Positions 45,328-58,000 of a stretch of 64,000 bases of DNA are shown here, one piece after another. The notes under the pieces were generated by a model that made no database searches, was not told where the DNA came from, and saw nothing but the letters and a program-made list of their open reading frames with translations. Location: positions 14,446,001-14,510,000 of the forward strand of contig NW_020825298.1 in assembly GCF_003286085.1 (NCBI RefSeq), read 5' to 3'. How positions within the stretch are numbered: the stretch's first letter is position 1; every line of letters begins with the position of its first letter. The DNA comes from Drosophila persimilis. Its lineage: Eukaryota; Arthropoda; Insecta; Diptera; Drosophilidae. The position numbers were made by a program, and so were the translations under genes.

Positions 45328-48300
45328 AATGCTTTCAGCACTTGAATGTTTGCCTTTTGACCGGCTGCCTGCCTGCCAGCCTGCCTGCCTGCCTTGGAAT
45401 GCCATTTATTGAGTTGCTCCTCCTTTTATTTTTAATTGACGCCGCCAGTTGGTTTTTAATATCACTTTGGAGCTCACATTCGTTGCGATTTGATTTGAGG
45501 CCACTTCACTTAATTAAGCCATTCCATGTCAAAGTTCAGCGTCTATTTAAATTAATGGTGCGATATTGGATGGCGCAAAAAACGTAGTAGTTCTATAGGA
45601 AACTGGAGATGCTCTTCTGGAATGCATTCTGGTAGCCCCCTGATAACGAATCTTGTTTTTGGAAACTAAACATCTCCAAAGATGTATATCTTTCGGAATG
45701 GGTATGCATGTATTTTGATAACTGCACAAAAGTGGGTTGTACTGCTATTGTATCGTGAGCGACAATCTAGAAACAATATGAGAGAGAATGCTATCTATTT
45801 GAAAAGTATTATAATTCCCCATTCAATTCTAGCAGAGAATGCGCAGCGGACATTGACCTTGTTAGAGAGATCTATCATTGAGAATTGATCTCTGGAATGA
45901 ATTGAAATACTGTGAGAGTGAAATAGAAATCCTTGTTGGATTTTTTACTTCTCCAAACACGACTTTATTGTCCTAATGCGCCGATCTACATACTTTTATG
46001 TGGCCGTATTTTCAGTATTTTTCCCAGAGTGGCGGTACATTTATGGATTATTAATTTAAGCTAGGGATGCCGTTTTGGCTGTAATCCGTTGGGGTTATCC
46101 TACCACTATACATATATCCTATGAAGTATCTTATCTGCCCAGAAAACAGTAGATGCTTCTGGCTGTAAAGAATTGCAATTTCTAGGAAAAAATACATCGC
46201 ACATTCTAGAGCACAAGAGCCATTTACCTATAGATAAATATCTAGTGATATTAACCGGTCTATTTCTTATGGAATGCGTATCCCCAAATTGAAAACAGTT
46301 TCTTGATCTATGACTGGCCGTTCTTTCACCTTTTTAATAATATATTTGATAATTTAAGTACACTTTTTAGTGCAGTTTATGGTCCTTCTTTTGAGGGCAT
46401 TTTCCATATGTATATTATATGCATTTTATGTTGTCTCGTCTGGTGTTTCCTCTTTTTATTTTCTGGATTGGAGCTGCGAAACATTCTCGTGCCTGACGTG
46501 TGTTCATTTGTAACATTTATGCCCTGCTGTTTTATTTATGTGGCAGGCCATCATATATTTTATGTTATTATATATTGAACATATACTTATGTGGCATAAC
46601 ATTCGGGTCAAAAGAGTCAGGATTGGGACTGGGACTGGGTTCGGGGGGCCTCTGAGTAGTCGCATAATGATAAATCATGCCACGGCCTCGGCCACGGCCT
46701 CTCTCGCTGCTCGCTGCTCGTTGGCTGCCTGTCATAAACAAAAACATTTGATTGAAATGATGTTGCTTCAGCTGCTGGTTGGCTGTGTGGCATGTGGTAG
46801 GGAATGGCATACCATACCATACCTGACAGGCGCTCCTTTCGCGCTGGACCTCCCTCTGGGGGAGGGCGAGTCCCGTCCCCCCCCCCCGCTTATCCATTAA
46901 AGTTTCTCCAGTCAAATGAAGCGATCCAGATAAGTGAAATTAACTTTTTCCCTGACCATTTTCGCCATTTTTTCCCTTTTGTTATTTATGCCCATCTCAA
47001 ATTCATTGGTTTATTGTTTTTGTCAGCCCGTCTGACAGCCAGAGGAGGTCCCCGCTCCTCTCTCCCCCTCCTCCTCCCTCTGCATATGTATATCCCATCA
47101 AAAATGCGGTTGTTTTGATAGTTCGGGCACTTTGTTTGCTTCACTGTCCTGCGGAAAGCAATTGCCGCAGCAATTTTGGTTAACGGTTGATTGATATAAA
47201 TAATAAACTAAATCTGGCGACTGGACTCTCTGCAGGAAGTCGAGCAGAAGCAATCGGCTACAAGCATTTGATGGCTTGTATCCTACAACCGCAAAATGTT
47301 CGTATCGATTCGTTTCAAAGCGATTGGAATATGTCAAAATGGACTTGGCAGGACACGAGGCAGGGACTGCCTGCATGGGTAAACTCATAATCTCTGCCTC
47401 AAATCTGAATGCCACAGAAACTATAAGCGATTAGGTATGTCTCTAGCATCTGTAGAAGGCGGCAAGGTCCTCCTGGAACTCTATGCTGTAAAAATGCCTT
47501 TCCTTTGTTTAAATCCCACCTAAACATAATACGATTGTTTCGCTCTCATTCTCTTCTCCATTCGCCCATCATTTGCATCTGCCATTCTGCTTGCAGATGT
47601 CCATTACATCGCCCAACGCTTCCACTCAGAACTCATTTTCTCTGCATTCCGAGGAGCACTTCCCTTCGAGCTTCGAGCTTCGAGGTACAATAGAAAAATC
47701 ATGTCAATCATATACAGTTTCAGTTATTCGCAAAGTCAAAGGGAAGGAAAAGTTGCAAAAAAGTTGAATGATGAATTTCCAGCAGTCCAGTCATATACAA
47801 AACAGTTTTGTTGTTGCCTTATTCTGTTTCTGGTAATGGCCATCTCTTCGGGAGCGTGTTTCTCTCCCAGCTCCTGTCCCTGACCCCATCTCTGAGTCTG
47901 TTTCCACTTCCGTTGGCCCTGTCCGTGACCCCATATCTGAACTGGTTCTTTTCCGTCTATGCCTCTGACTCCTTTCCCTTCTGTCCCCCTCGCTCCGAGT
48001 CTTTTCTCTGATTTCCCCGTCCCCGACCCCCAGAGCTCTCACTCTGACTCTGTTGCGCATATCTTTGCATTCTTTTCCATCACTCTCTCTGTGCACCCTT
48101 CAAAGGGGTACTACAGTTTCTATTAGAACTATCTACAACTACATATATCGCACCGATCCAAAGGAATGGCTGGCTGCAGAAGGGTATCAGGAGCTGCGAC
48201 TCCTTCCAAGGCTCGCCTTTATTTATTGTTCTTTTTTGTCTATTTTATTAAAGTGAAAATGAAATGAAATAAAATATTTGGGTCTTGATTTATTCAGAAA

Positions 48301-48416
48301 TCTCTGTGGAGATTTTTATGATGGAACAGGAGATGGATCTGGAGCTGTCGAGTGGGGACTGGGGACTGGGGATTGGAGAGTGTGGGGGGGCTATTGTAAC
48401 TTGCTGCGTGTGCATC

Positions 48417-48490
48417 TGTGTGTGTGTGTGTGTGTGTGTGTCCTGTGCGTTTGTTATTAAATAAATTGACTGACACACACACACACACAC
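48417..48490. repeat. GT tract facing an AC tract (potential hairpin)
   Basis: TG tract 48417-48441 and AC tract 48473-48490 are complementary and separated by 31 bp, so the pair can fold as a stem or form Z-DNA-prone alternating purine/pyrimidine DNA. Confidence 0.8.
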
Positions 48491-49202
48491 TGAGAGAGGT
48501 GGGGCGGCAGAATCATCCTTCAGTCAGTCACAGCTGAGAGCCAGAGTCGAGTCCGAATCCGAATCCGAGTCCAGGTCCTGTCGAGTCGAGTCGAGAGTCC
48601 TGCCAGGCCCTAGGTAGTTCATCATGTCATGAAAATTGTATGGAAATTTAATTGAAAACATAAGCCAAGGATAACAGGCCAAAAAGGACAGGCAATCACA
48701 CACAGACACACACACACACACTCGCACAAAATGGCGGCCACATAGAGCAAGCGAGCGAGCGAGCGAGACAGGGCATGAGCTTAACAACTATGGCCGCCAT
48801 CTGCCCTGCCGCCTGCCGCCTGCCGCCTGCCACCTGCCTCCTGCCCTTCCGCCCCCCATCCTGCCCTGCCCCACAGGAAGTGCACGAAATGATATAAATA
48901 AATAAGCAAACTACAAGATAAAGCTATTTGCAATTTGATTGTCAATTTTCATGAGAGAAAGAGCGAACCAACAGAGAGAGAGAGAGGGAGAGTGAGAGAG
49001 TGAGGGACAGACAGAGGTTGTGCTGGGAAAAGTTGAGTCCGGGGATTGTCAGGACATTTCCGCCGCAAAAACGAAACTTTCTGCCGTGCGTCTCGGTTCA
49101 TCTGTCAGTGGTTGAAGTCATTTACTCATTGATGCAGTCAATCAAATTTCATGAGTGATTTTCGTTAGGCCAAAAGAAAACTTTTCCCACTTTGCCACAG
49201 GC

Positions 49203-49206
<4 letters not shown>

Positions 49207-49243
<37 letters not shown>
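49207..49243. repeat. CA dinucleotide microsatellite
   Basis: An uninterrupted run of about 18 CA units, the longest pure CA tract in the window. Confidence 0.92.
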
Positions 49244-49247
<4 letters not shown>

Positions 49248-52200
49248 CCACAACACACTGTCAATTTTCATTTACATTTAGCCGCTTGATTGCCCCGAAT
49301 GCCATTTGACCGTTTTCATGTCATTCTCTCAATTTGATTTTCTTCTGCCTTCCACCTTCGAATTCAGTTCGAAAGCTTAATTGCATTTTCCAGCCAACGG
49401 CCAACGGCCAACATTTTCAATTCAAGAATTCGGACAAATTATTTTCTATTTGAGGCATTTTTCCACACAATTAAAAATCCTGACGCCAATTTATAAGGTC
49501 CCACCCTCCCCCACCACCCACTCACCCTAATGATCCACTTCAAAAGCAACCGCTGGATGCTACTTCCCCCCTACTGCTGTCCCCCCTCCCCCCCGCGGAA
49601 AAAGTGAAACCTAATTAAAAAGCGCTTAAATGCTGGAAAGAAGAACTCCACTGGCCATTGGCCGTGTGCTAATTTCATAATCCAAATAAAGTTTCAATTA
49701 ATTTGGCCAGCGAACGAACAATTTATATACATATATATTTTCCTTATTTTTCCATACCCTGGAAATGCACAAGACGAGCGGGTATCTAGGGGTAGATCTT
49801 CATAGAATATAATATCAAAATATATGGCTACTATTAGCGCGTTTTTGGTCAACATAATTAAAAATAATGTCACATTTACGAAGTCAACGTAAACGACGAA
49901 GTTCCAAAGAAAAAGTGTAAAAAAAACCATCATAGTGCTCATATAATCTAAAGGCGAGGAGATAGGCAATAAATACAATGAGTAAATAAATAATAAAATA
50001 ATATACATATATGATAAAAAATATAAATTAATACTTATATTTTGCAATCAAAGGTATAGAACATAATCGCCCATTTCAATGGCTCCCACCTCGGCATCCC
50101 TATATAGACACTGCGTTTATTTAATAAACAAAATGTAGCTGCAAAAACATTTCCCAAAAAAGGGTTTTGAGTGAATTCTAGATATGTCATTATTTTTCTA
50201 TTAATTAAGGGGCAACATCAGCAGGAGCAATGCCGAATCATCTCAACGATTGTATGTTTAATTAATAGGTATTTTTTAGTCGAACTTCATGTTTTTTTCT
50301 GCTAAAAAAAATATAAAAAAATGTGGCTAACCCTCAAACAAAAAAAAACATACTCTTTTTTGTTTGCGAAGCATTAAAATTTTTCGCCTTGAATGAGTGA
50401 GTAATTATTACAAGTTGGGGGCATTGAGGGTTTTCGGTTTTGGGGAATACTTTTTTAAGGGGCCCCCACCCACTGCTTGGGGTCCCAAGTGTTTTTCATA
50501 GGTTTGGATAACTGTTAATTTCGAGGGGGGGTAAAAATTGTATTCGTTGGGAGAACTTTTTCATCGCGGTACAGACACACGGATCATAATTCTCCCCTAT
50601 TATCCAAGTTCCAAGTTCGAGGCACATGACCCTTCTCATTTCAAAGCCTAGATGCCATAAACTCACATAATCTTTAGGTGGTAAGATCGGGCAGGTGATT
50701 GATTGGTCAGTGTCGGATCGTCAATGTGTGCCTGAGTGGATAGCTCTGAAGGTTTAGGAAGGAATGTGTTTCCCTACGAGATGCCTGGTTACATACCTGT
50801 GTATACCCAATAGATTTCAATGGTCAAATAATCTCTAAAAATAGAAGACAGATTATGAAATTTGTTAAAATTTTGGAATTGACAAATATCGATGTTTTAC
50901 CAAAGACTGCAAATATTTTTGTAAGGAATGAAAGTGAAGATATAAAACGAAATTTATACTTTGATCAAAAGCAATCCTTTTATCCCAAAAATTATTAAAT
51001 ATATTGGGCACCACGTATCGCCTCCATTGAGAGCACTCCGCACCCAATTACCAAATGTCTTCAGAGCTTCACTTCCTCTCACATTCAACCCGGAACCCGG
51101 GAGTGTCTCTCGTCTCGTCCTCGTCTCGTCTCTAAGTGATTGCGATTTCTGGTCCGGTCTGACATTCGCCATTTGCCCGTCTACTGCGTTTTGGGCCAAC
51201 TTAATAAATGGCTGACATTTAAAGCGCATTCTCCCCGCCCTCTCCTCTTCCGTGGTGTCGTGGCTGTTCGTCTCCGTTTCCATTGCCGGGGCTTGAGGTT
51301 TTTTTCTGAGCTTTTGTTTCATAATACATATAACGTTACATTCTGCGGGCGGTACACACACACACACACACACATCCGTCTGCAAGCGTTTAAAAATAAT
51401 TTCACTGGCTTCCGGTCGGTCGCTCGCTCTGTGACTGCGCTTTGACTGTCAGGCAGCCAAAAAGTATGCTCATATATTTTAAAAAGCATTGCCACAGTCC
51501 TCCCCCCCCTGCCCTTGATTTTCCTTAATAACCAAACACAGTGGGTGGTTAGAGTGACCCAGGGAGGGTCTGGGGGGTGAGCGGGCAACAAAAAATTTGT
51601 TGGGCGACAGGCAACAGACGATGGAGGATTACGATGAGGCCCGCATTTCTTTTATTTATAGGTTGACGCGACGCGCGGTCTCGACCATATATTGCCGCTA
51701 TATAAACACACAAATTCGGACAGACGGACAGACGGACCCACGGCCCCACGGTCCCACGGCCCCACAATACACATAAATACATATTTGTGTATATCCCTCA
51801 CTCATATCCGGTTTTGGGTTTGGTCGCATTTCCGTTTCAAAGTTTTTTCGTTGCTGGTTTGATTCTCGGTGAAAAATTGCAGTCCTGATGAGCCGTAGAG
51901 CGCCTGATATGGGTGTCTGGGGGGTGGGGGGTGTGGGGTGGTTGGGACTTGCAAAATATGCTCGAGTGGTTTATAATTTTTGCTGCCAACCATTTTTTGT
52001 GCAGGGTGTCATGGGGTTAATGCCATGCCATACGACGAGATGCGTTTCAAGTGGGGGAAAGGCCCGCTCCCCGATTCCCCTCTGAAACGAGTTGACAATT
52101 GGCGGGTTGAAAGGGCCATCATTTGTTTTAGCTGTTTCTACGCGAGGGTCGTGCTCTTTTTTTTTGTGTTGCGGGTATGGAGCAACATTTATGGGCGTAT

Positions 52201-53913
52201 TTAAATATCCAAGTGGTTTTTAATGAAGCGTAACGGGGCTTCCTCCCATGAGACAGAGACGGAAAAAAAGCCCAGGAAGGGGCGAATGAATGATGAATAG
52301 AGATCATTTTTGGGGTGTAATGTGGGTGCATGTCTGCAGAAGATACTTTCGTGGATTGCTTGGGGACATAGTGGGGCGGGGGATATACATAGATACTAAA
52401 ACACTGAAGACAGCAGGTGGTTGAAGGTAGGAAAGCAATACAATTGAATGCTATTGATATTTGATACAAAAATATTAAAGGTACTCCTTTTAGTGTAGAC
52501 CAAAATATATTGCTGCTGTTTTGAGAAAAGTTTCGCATATTTCCTTTCATTCGATTTGTTGTTGATTCTCCATTTGCCCTGCAGTTCATGATACCAGAAC
52601 CCATTCGCCATTCGACAAGGAGAGTCCACCAAGCGTTATTCAACAATTTATATTTATATAGAAATAATAATGCCGAACGCGTCGCTGGTACCTCCGCCCC
52701 CGGACCACCCACCCCCACCCCAACATTCCGGAGCGGAGCAACGCAAAAATACAAACATTAAAAGTCCATTACCATTGCATACTTTTCAGCAGCACCGCGC
52801 GAGACACTCTCCTCTCGCTTCACCCGCTTCACTCGCTCTCCTGTTGGCTCGTTTCTGAATACATACATTTATTTGACAATTTCAGTTTATTTTTATGAGT
52901 GTGCCCCCGCCCTCGACGCCACCTCTGAGCCCCTCCGACGCGAACCTAACACACAACTCAGGAACGAATTTTCAGAAAATATTACGTATACGCCCCGACA
53001 TCTGCATGCGTGTGTGCCCTCAAAATGTATGCAGTGTGTGTCCCTTTTTTTTATTTTTGGCGGAAATGGAGCTCTGTATTGGCGCCTCCAACATCCGCCC
53101 AGGCACAAATAGCGGCTGCTGCTGTTTTTTAGTGGCGCTTCTAAAACTTTTGCACTAACTAAAAATGGCAACAATCTCTGAACCGAAAATGTTTTTGCCA
53201 CACGCAACTCCATTAATTGTTTGGGGCAGCAACTGGCAAATAGACCCGGACCCGGCCAGGCCAACGGGGTCTCCATTTTTGCACTCCATTTCAGAGTTGA
53301 TTGTGTTAAATGACACCTTCACGGTGCACCGCGGTGCCGGTGCCGGTGCCGGCTTCACTGTACCCCGGAACTTTTAATCAAATTATAAACTTTAATTTTT
53401 TCAAAAACGATACCATTTACAGGAATGATTTCCGCTTCATTTGCTGCTCGCGCTCGCTGCTGCCGCAATTAATTACATTTGAAAGGCAATCACATTTGGA
53501 GTTTCCCCCGAGTTTGCTAGAGTGCATTTCCACGGAGTTTTCCCATTACGGTTTTGTGTTTAATTGAAATGGAAATGCTTTGGCAGGCAGACATTTTGAT
53601 TTTCTAAAGGCGTTGAGACTTTTCGTTAGGGCCAGAAACAGCCCGAAAAAAAACCTTCGATTACAGTTAATATTTAATCGTTTCAACCTGACGTCAGCAT
53701 CCTCATGCCTCTTCTCAAAAATGTGTCAAATATGCGCCCTGAAGCATGCCGCACATGGAAACCCCTTCTGCCCGAGTCGCTTCTTAATAACCTCTCCAAA
53801 TTAGTTCACATTTTAAATGGACCTTCTGCCTGGGCCATGCTGTCGAGCCATGTCTCTAAAAAGCAGAGCACGAACAAAGCAAACATTGAGGCAATTTGGC
53901 GTTTGCGACCTCA

Positions 53914-54132
53914 GCGCTGATTATGACGACGACCTGGGCACATTAATGCTGATGAGATGTTGCCGCTAAGTAGCATTCCCCAAACCCATTTCAGCAGCAG
54001 CAGCACCATCAGCAGGTAAACAAATACCTCGCCTCGACTCCAGGAGGATGTGGAAATGTGGAAAATTGCTGCCCCGAAAAATGTGAAAGGCAGCAGGAGG
54101 AGAATCTTAGCGGTTGCCATGGCAAGCAGCAC
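53914..54132 (-). CDS. Candidate small membrane-protein ORF (unrecognised)
   Basis: A minus frame of 73 codons from ATG 54132, or 69 from the better-placed ATG at 54120 (context CTTGCCATGG). It predicts a hydrophobic N-terminus (ILLLLPFTFFGAAIF), a polar loop (STSSWSRGE), a second strongly hydrophobic stretch (VFVYLLMVLLLLKWVWGML) and a basic tail (PGRRHNQR). The layout suits a small two-pass protein. No family is recognised and no promoter or poly(A) site stands out, and pyrimidine-rich strands often give hydrophobic chance frames, so support is weak. Confidence 0.25.
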
Positions 54133-54843
54133 CCAAAAAAACTCTCCAGTACGGGTCTCTCGCCCACTCTCCTTCCCTCTTGACTTTGCAATTAAATATG
54201 CACATTCTCATTAAAAGTTTGCGCCATTAATAAACGCCAACAGGGATGTAATTTAATACGGTTAAAAAGTACGACACGTGTAGGGTGTAGGGTAAGAGGA
54301 GTCAGAACCCAAAGCTCAGAGCCCAGAGCCCAGAGTCAGCCCCAAATACGAGTACATATATGTATGTATGGCTGAGTGGGTGGATTGGGTGCTCTTCTGC
54401 ATTACACTCGTACATTAAACATGCAGCCATGTAGGAGAGCCATCCACCTGCCAGAGTCCTGGCACTCTCTCACTCTCTCCTTCTGCCGCCTGCCGTCTTG
54501 TCCGTGGAAACAAAGCTCATAAAATTTGCAAATGTAAATAATTTTCTTAACGAAATTTTCACGTTCTACCGGCTGTCTGGCTGTCTGGCGGTCTGGCTGT
54601 CTTGGACCACATTAAAGCTGGCCATGGACATGGCTGCAAATTTGTCAAGTGACAGGACGCCACGGACACGACAGCCACAGAATAGGACACGACACATATG
54701 GCCAGGGCTTGAGCAACGCCACTCCACCGCCACCTCCACCGCCACCGCCACCGACTGGCATAAATAATTGAAAATGTCTCACGGGAATTGTCGTTCCTTT
54801 TGGCTTCGTGTGAACTTTGCCAGCCAGCAACTTGGCCTTAATA

Positions 54844-55047
54844 TTAGAGCAGCGCCAAAACGACGTACCGAAAGGGTATCTCCGACATCAGGGAAAACCC
54901 TTCCGCCTCGTTAGGTAGATACAGATGTATGTACTTTTCATCCAGGTATTTAATTTCGTTATGGAACAATAGTTCTTCTCCTATCTTTACGGCGGTTGTG
55001 TAGCTGTAAGATTCGATATTGATTCGATAAGATATCAACTGTTGGCC
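54844..55047 (-). other. Orphan ORF with possible splice sites (unrecognised, perhaps a relic exon)
   Basis: A minus frame with complex, non-repetitive composition (QQLISYRINIES, KIGEELLFHNEIKYLDEKYIHLYLPNEAEGF read in pieces) ends at a TAA at 54844-54846. A GTACGT donor at 54868-54863 follows EIPFR, and AG dinucleotides just upstream of GCCAACAG could be an acceptor. It has no good ATG. No family is recognised, so it may be an isolated exon, a relic of a duplicated gene, or chance. Confidence 0.22.
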
Positions 55048-58000
55048 TATCAGTCACGTAAGTAATTTGCTAAAAGTAAAACACAAAGATTTCTCATTAC
55101 ATTAGTTCAACGAGAGGTTGCCTCTGCCGACTTCCGTAAGGGCATACGCCATTCGGACAATACTCCGGACTCTGGACTCCGGACTCGTAAGTAGTTTCCT
55201 CAAAGCCCACGCCTGAAGCCCACGCCCACATTAATTGCATACAACTAGGCGCTTTGATGGGAAAAATGTTGACAGCTCGCTTTCTTGGCCCAATGGCTTA
55301 GTCGTGTAGCCGCTTGCCATTCCTTGGGCCAATTCCGGCGGGAAATTAAAGTAAAAGTTTACGCTTTTTTAGCCCCAAGTCCCACGCACTTTGCTTGGCC
55401 GTTTCTTTGGCTTTCACCCCCCCGCCCTCTCCACCATGTGCGAGTGTGAGTGTGTGTGTGGGGGGAAGGGGGGTTTGAGGGGCGGAACAAAATTGCTGCT
55501 CATTATGTATTTATGTCAATTTCTGGGCACACACTCTCTCCATTGGGGCTCTGCAATGACATGTAAAACCTTTTTGGCGCTGGCTGCTGGCGCTGCCTTG
55601 GAGCCTACGTACGAGTGTGTGTGTGTGTGTGTGGGGGGTGTGGGGTGTGGCGTATGGTGGTGTCTTCCTTCCAGGTGCTAGGGCCATTTAATGACTTTCG
55701 CTTGCTCTCTTTTGGGACGCATTTAGCGTGTAAATTCCACTGTACAATTTTTACTCCTTCAGCTGAATCGTAAAGGTCTGCGTATGTGTGTGTGTGTGTG
55801 TGCGCATATTTCAGTTATTTTTATTCCAGCGTTACTTTTTATGTACAGTCCCACACACACACCTATATGGGCACGTTTGTTTGCGGGTTTTATGTGTTTG
55901 CGTGCTTTTCTTTATATGTATTCGAGGGAGCGGGCAGGGGGCTCTCTCCCTCGCTAAAGATCCTTCAGGCTCCAACGATGTGCAATTTTTGGGCCTCGGA
56001 TATTGTAAAGGGATTTGCTGTGGGCCTTCCCTGGAAACGCTGATGACTCCGCAAGTGCGATGATGATAAAAATAAGTTTTTATACAGCATAAATCATAAA
56101 TTTTCCATATGCCCTGAAATGCCATTTGGCGAAAAGGCAAATCAAGGCTATGCATAAAAGGGATGGATGGCCGATGAAAGGTGTATCGATATGCCTTGAC
56201 TTTAAGTGGATATTTCTGTCCATTCTGTGCGTTGTATTTCAAAGAACTGTTCCCTCAAACTTCAACAAAACGCACAGCAAGTGACCACTACTTCAAGACC
56301 ATGCCATACCCCATGCCCTTGACTTTAGGCATGCCACATGTGGCCACATGAGGCGCAGTTCCTGCCGTATCTCAACGATTAATTAATGTCACTGACATTT
56401 GTCAAGTCGAGTTTCATAATTTGCGCTTCGCCCAACCACCCTTAGGAGTCGCAGTCGGAGTCGGGCTCTGATTCCGATTCCCATTCTGATATGTGACTCA
56501 TCTGGCACCTGTCCCACCCTTACGAGTATGGACAGGGGGGTAGGGGTGTTGGCAACATTAGTTTCAATAATAAATTAACCTGTAACTCAAACTCGTCTGC
56601 TTATCTGGCCATAAGTCAGTCCCAGTCCCAGTCCCAGTCACCGAGCCAGCGCCAATGCCCTTTCGCACTCCACTGAGTCGTCGCGTATCCACTCGACTGA
56701 GGATTCTCTTGTGTGGGTATCCTGTATCCTGCCTCCTACTGTATCCTTGCGTATGTATGTGTGTGTAAATGTACTTGGCATGCAAGTGAATTTATTTTAG
56801 CGCTGCGACAAATGCACCTTCTTCATGCCTTCCGGCTGCCGTGCTACCCGGCTGCTGCTCTATTCTCAGTGATTCTCTTCGTACTTCGTGCTCTCCAAAG
56901 TTTGTCTCCTTGTAAATTATTTATCAGCAAGTTGTAGTACCTGCGAGGACGAGCAGAGCATCGGTTAATGCATGCGGAATAACAATTCCGAGAACCCATG
57001 GCATTGAGCATCAGAGCAGCGGAGGAGCGGAGACTCCTGCCAGAGCGGAATGGACGGTATGGGAAATGGTATTCAAGCAATCCATGTAGCTGCATTTTCA
57101 TTTATGAAAATCAATAAGCAGCTGCCGACTTAATTCGATTCGCTTCCCTTTTCATATCTGGCAGTTTCCGTTGCTGCCCCATGCCCCATGCCCGATGCCC
57201 GATGGCCCATTCCCCTGCCTCATGCTGAAAGACTTTGATTGGAAACTGTGGCAGAATAGCAGGCAATTCGATTGAACTTAATTTGAGGGGAAATGGGGTC
57301 ACGCCAGGACGATGACGAGGATGACGATGCTGGGCCAAAGGACAGGCAAGATTACTTTTTATGCATCGGCCATGTAAGCGGAGTAGATTGGACAAAGCAT
57401 CAAGAGGCCCACGTCCCGTAAAAGATGATTCATCAAAGAGTCTCCATCTAAGAGCTCTCTCCACCAGGAGCTCTCTTTACAGGTATCTAATCGATCCATA
57501 GAGAACCCAAAGAATAATCCTAGTTACAGGGCATCAAATAGTTGAGTCTGCCACGGGGCCTTGCCTCTCACTTGTTGCTCTATGAGGAAATTGCAAAGTG
57601 TAAGGCAATGTTCCACAGAGTACGCCCCTCCATCGCGACAAGGTGATTCCGCTGCACAAAGGACACACAGGACACACAGGACACACAGGACGCACAGGAC
57701 ACGGGACAGAAGGATAGTTAAAGTACAAGAAACCGTTTAAAGTCCCCCCTCAAGAGTATGGCCATCTTCTTTTTTTCGCACACACTCTGGCGGCTTCCGT
57801 TTCCGGGGCGCCAAGCGGAGAGCAAACACGAGTTCTCTCTCCCCTGTTTCCATATACTTTTTTCTGCTTTGTTTTTGCCGGCAGAGAAATCATTAAACTG
57901 ATTTATATTCCGTTTGATTCTACCCCACCCACCCCCCTCTGCCGACGGGTGCTGCCCAATGTGATGTGTGTGTGCGCCCGCCATTCCGCCGACTGAACTC

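Noticed and set aside
49700-50980. AT-rich segment that could be a mobile-element remnant
   Set aside because: No terminal repeats, target duplications or coding relics could be recognised, so no family is claimed.
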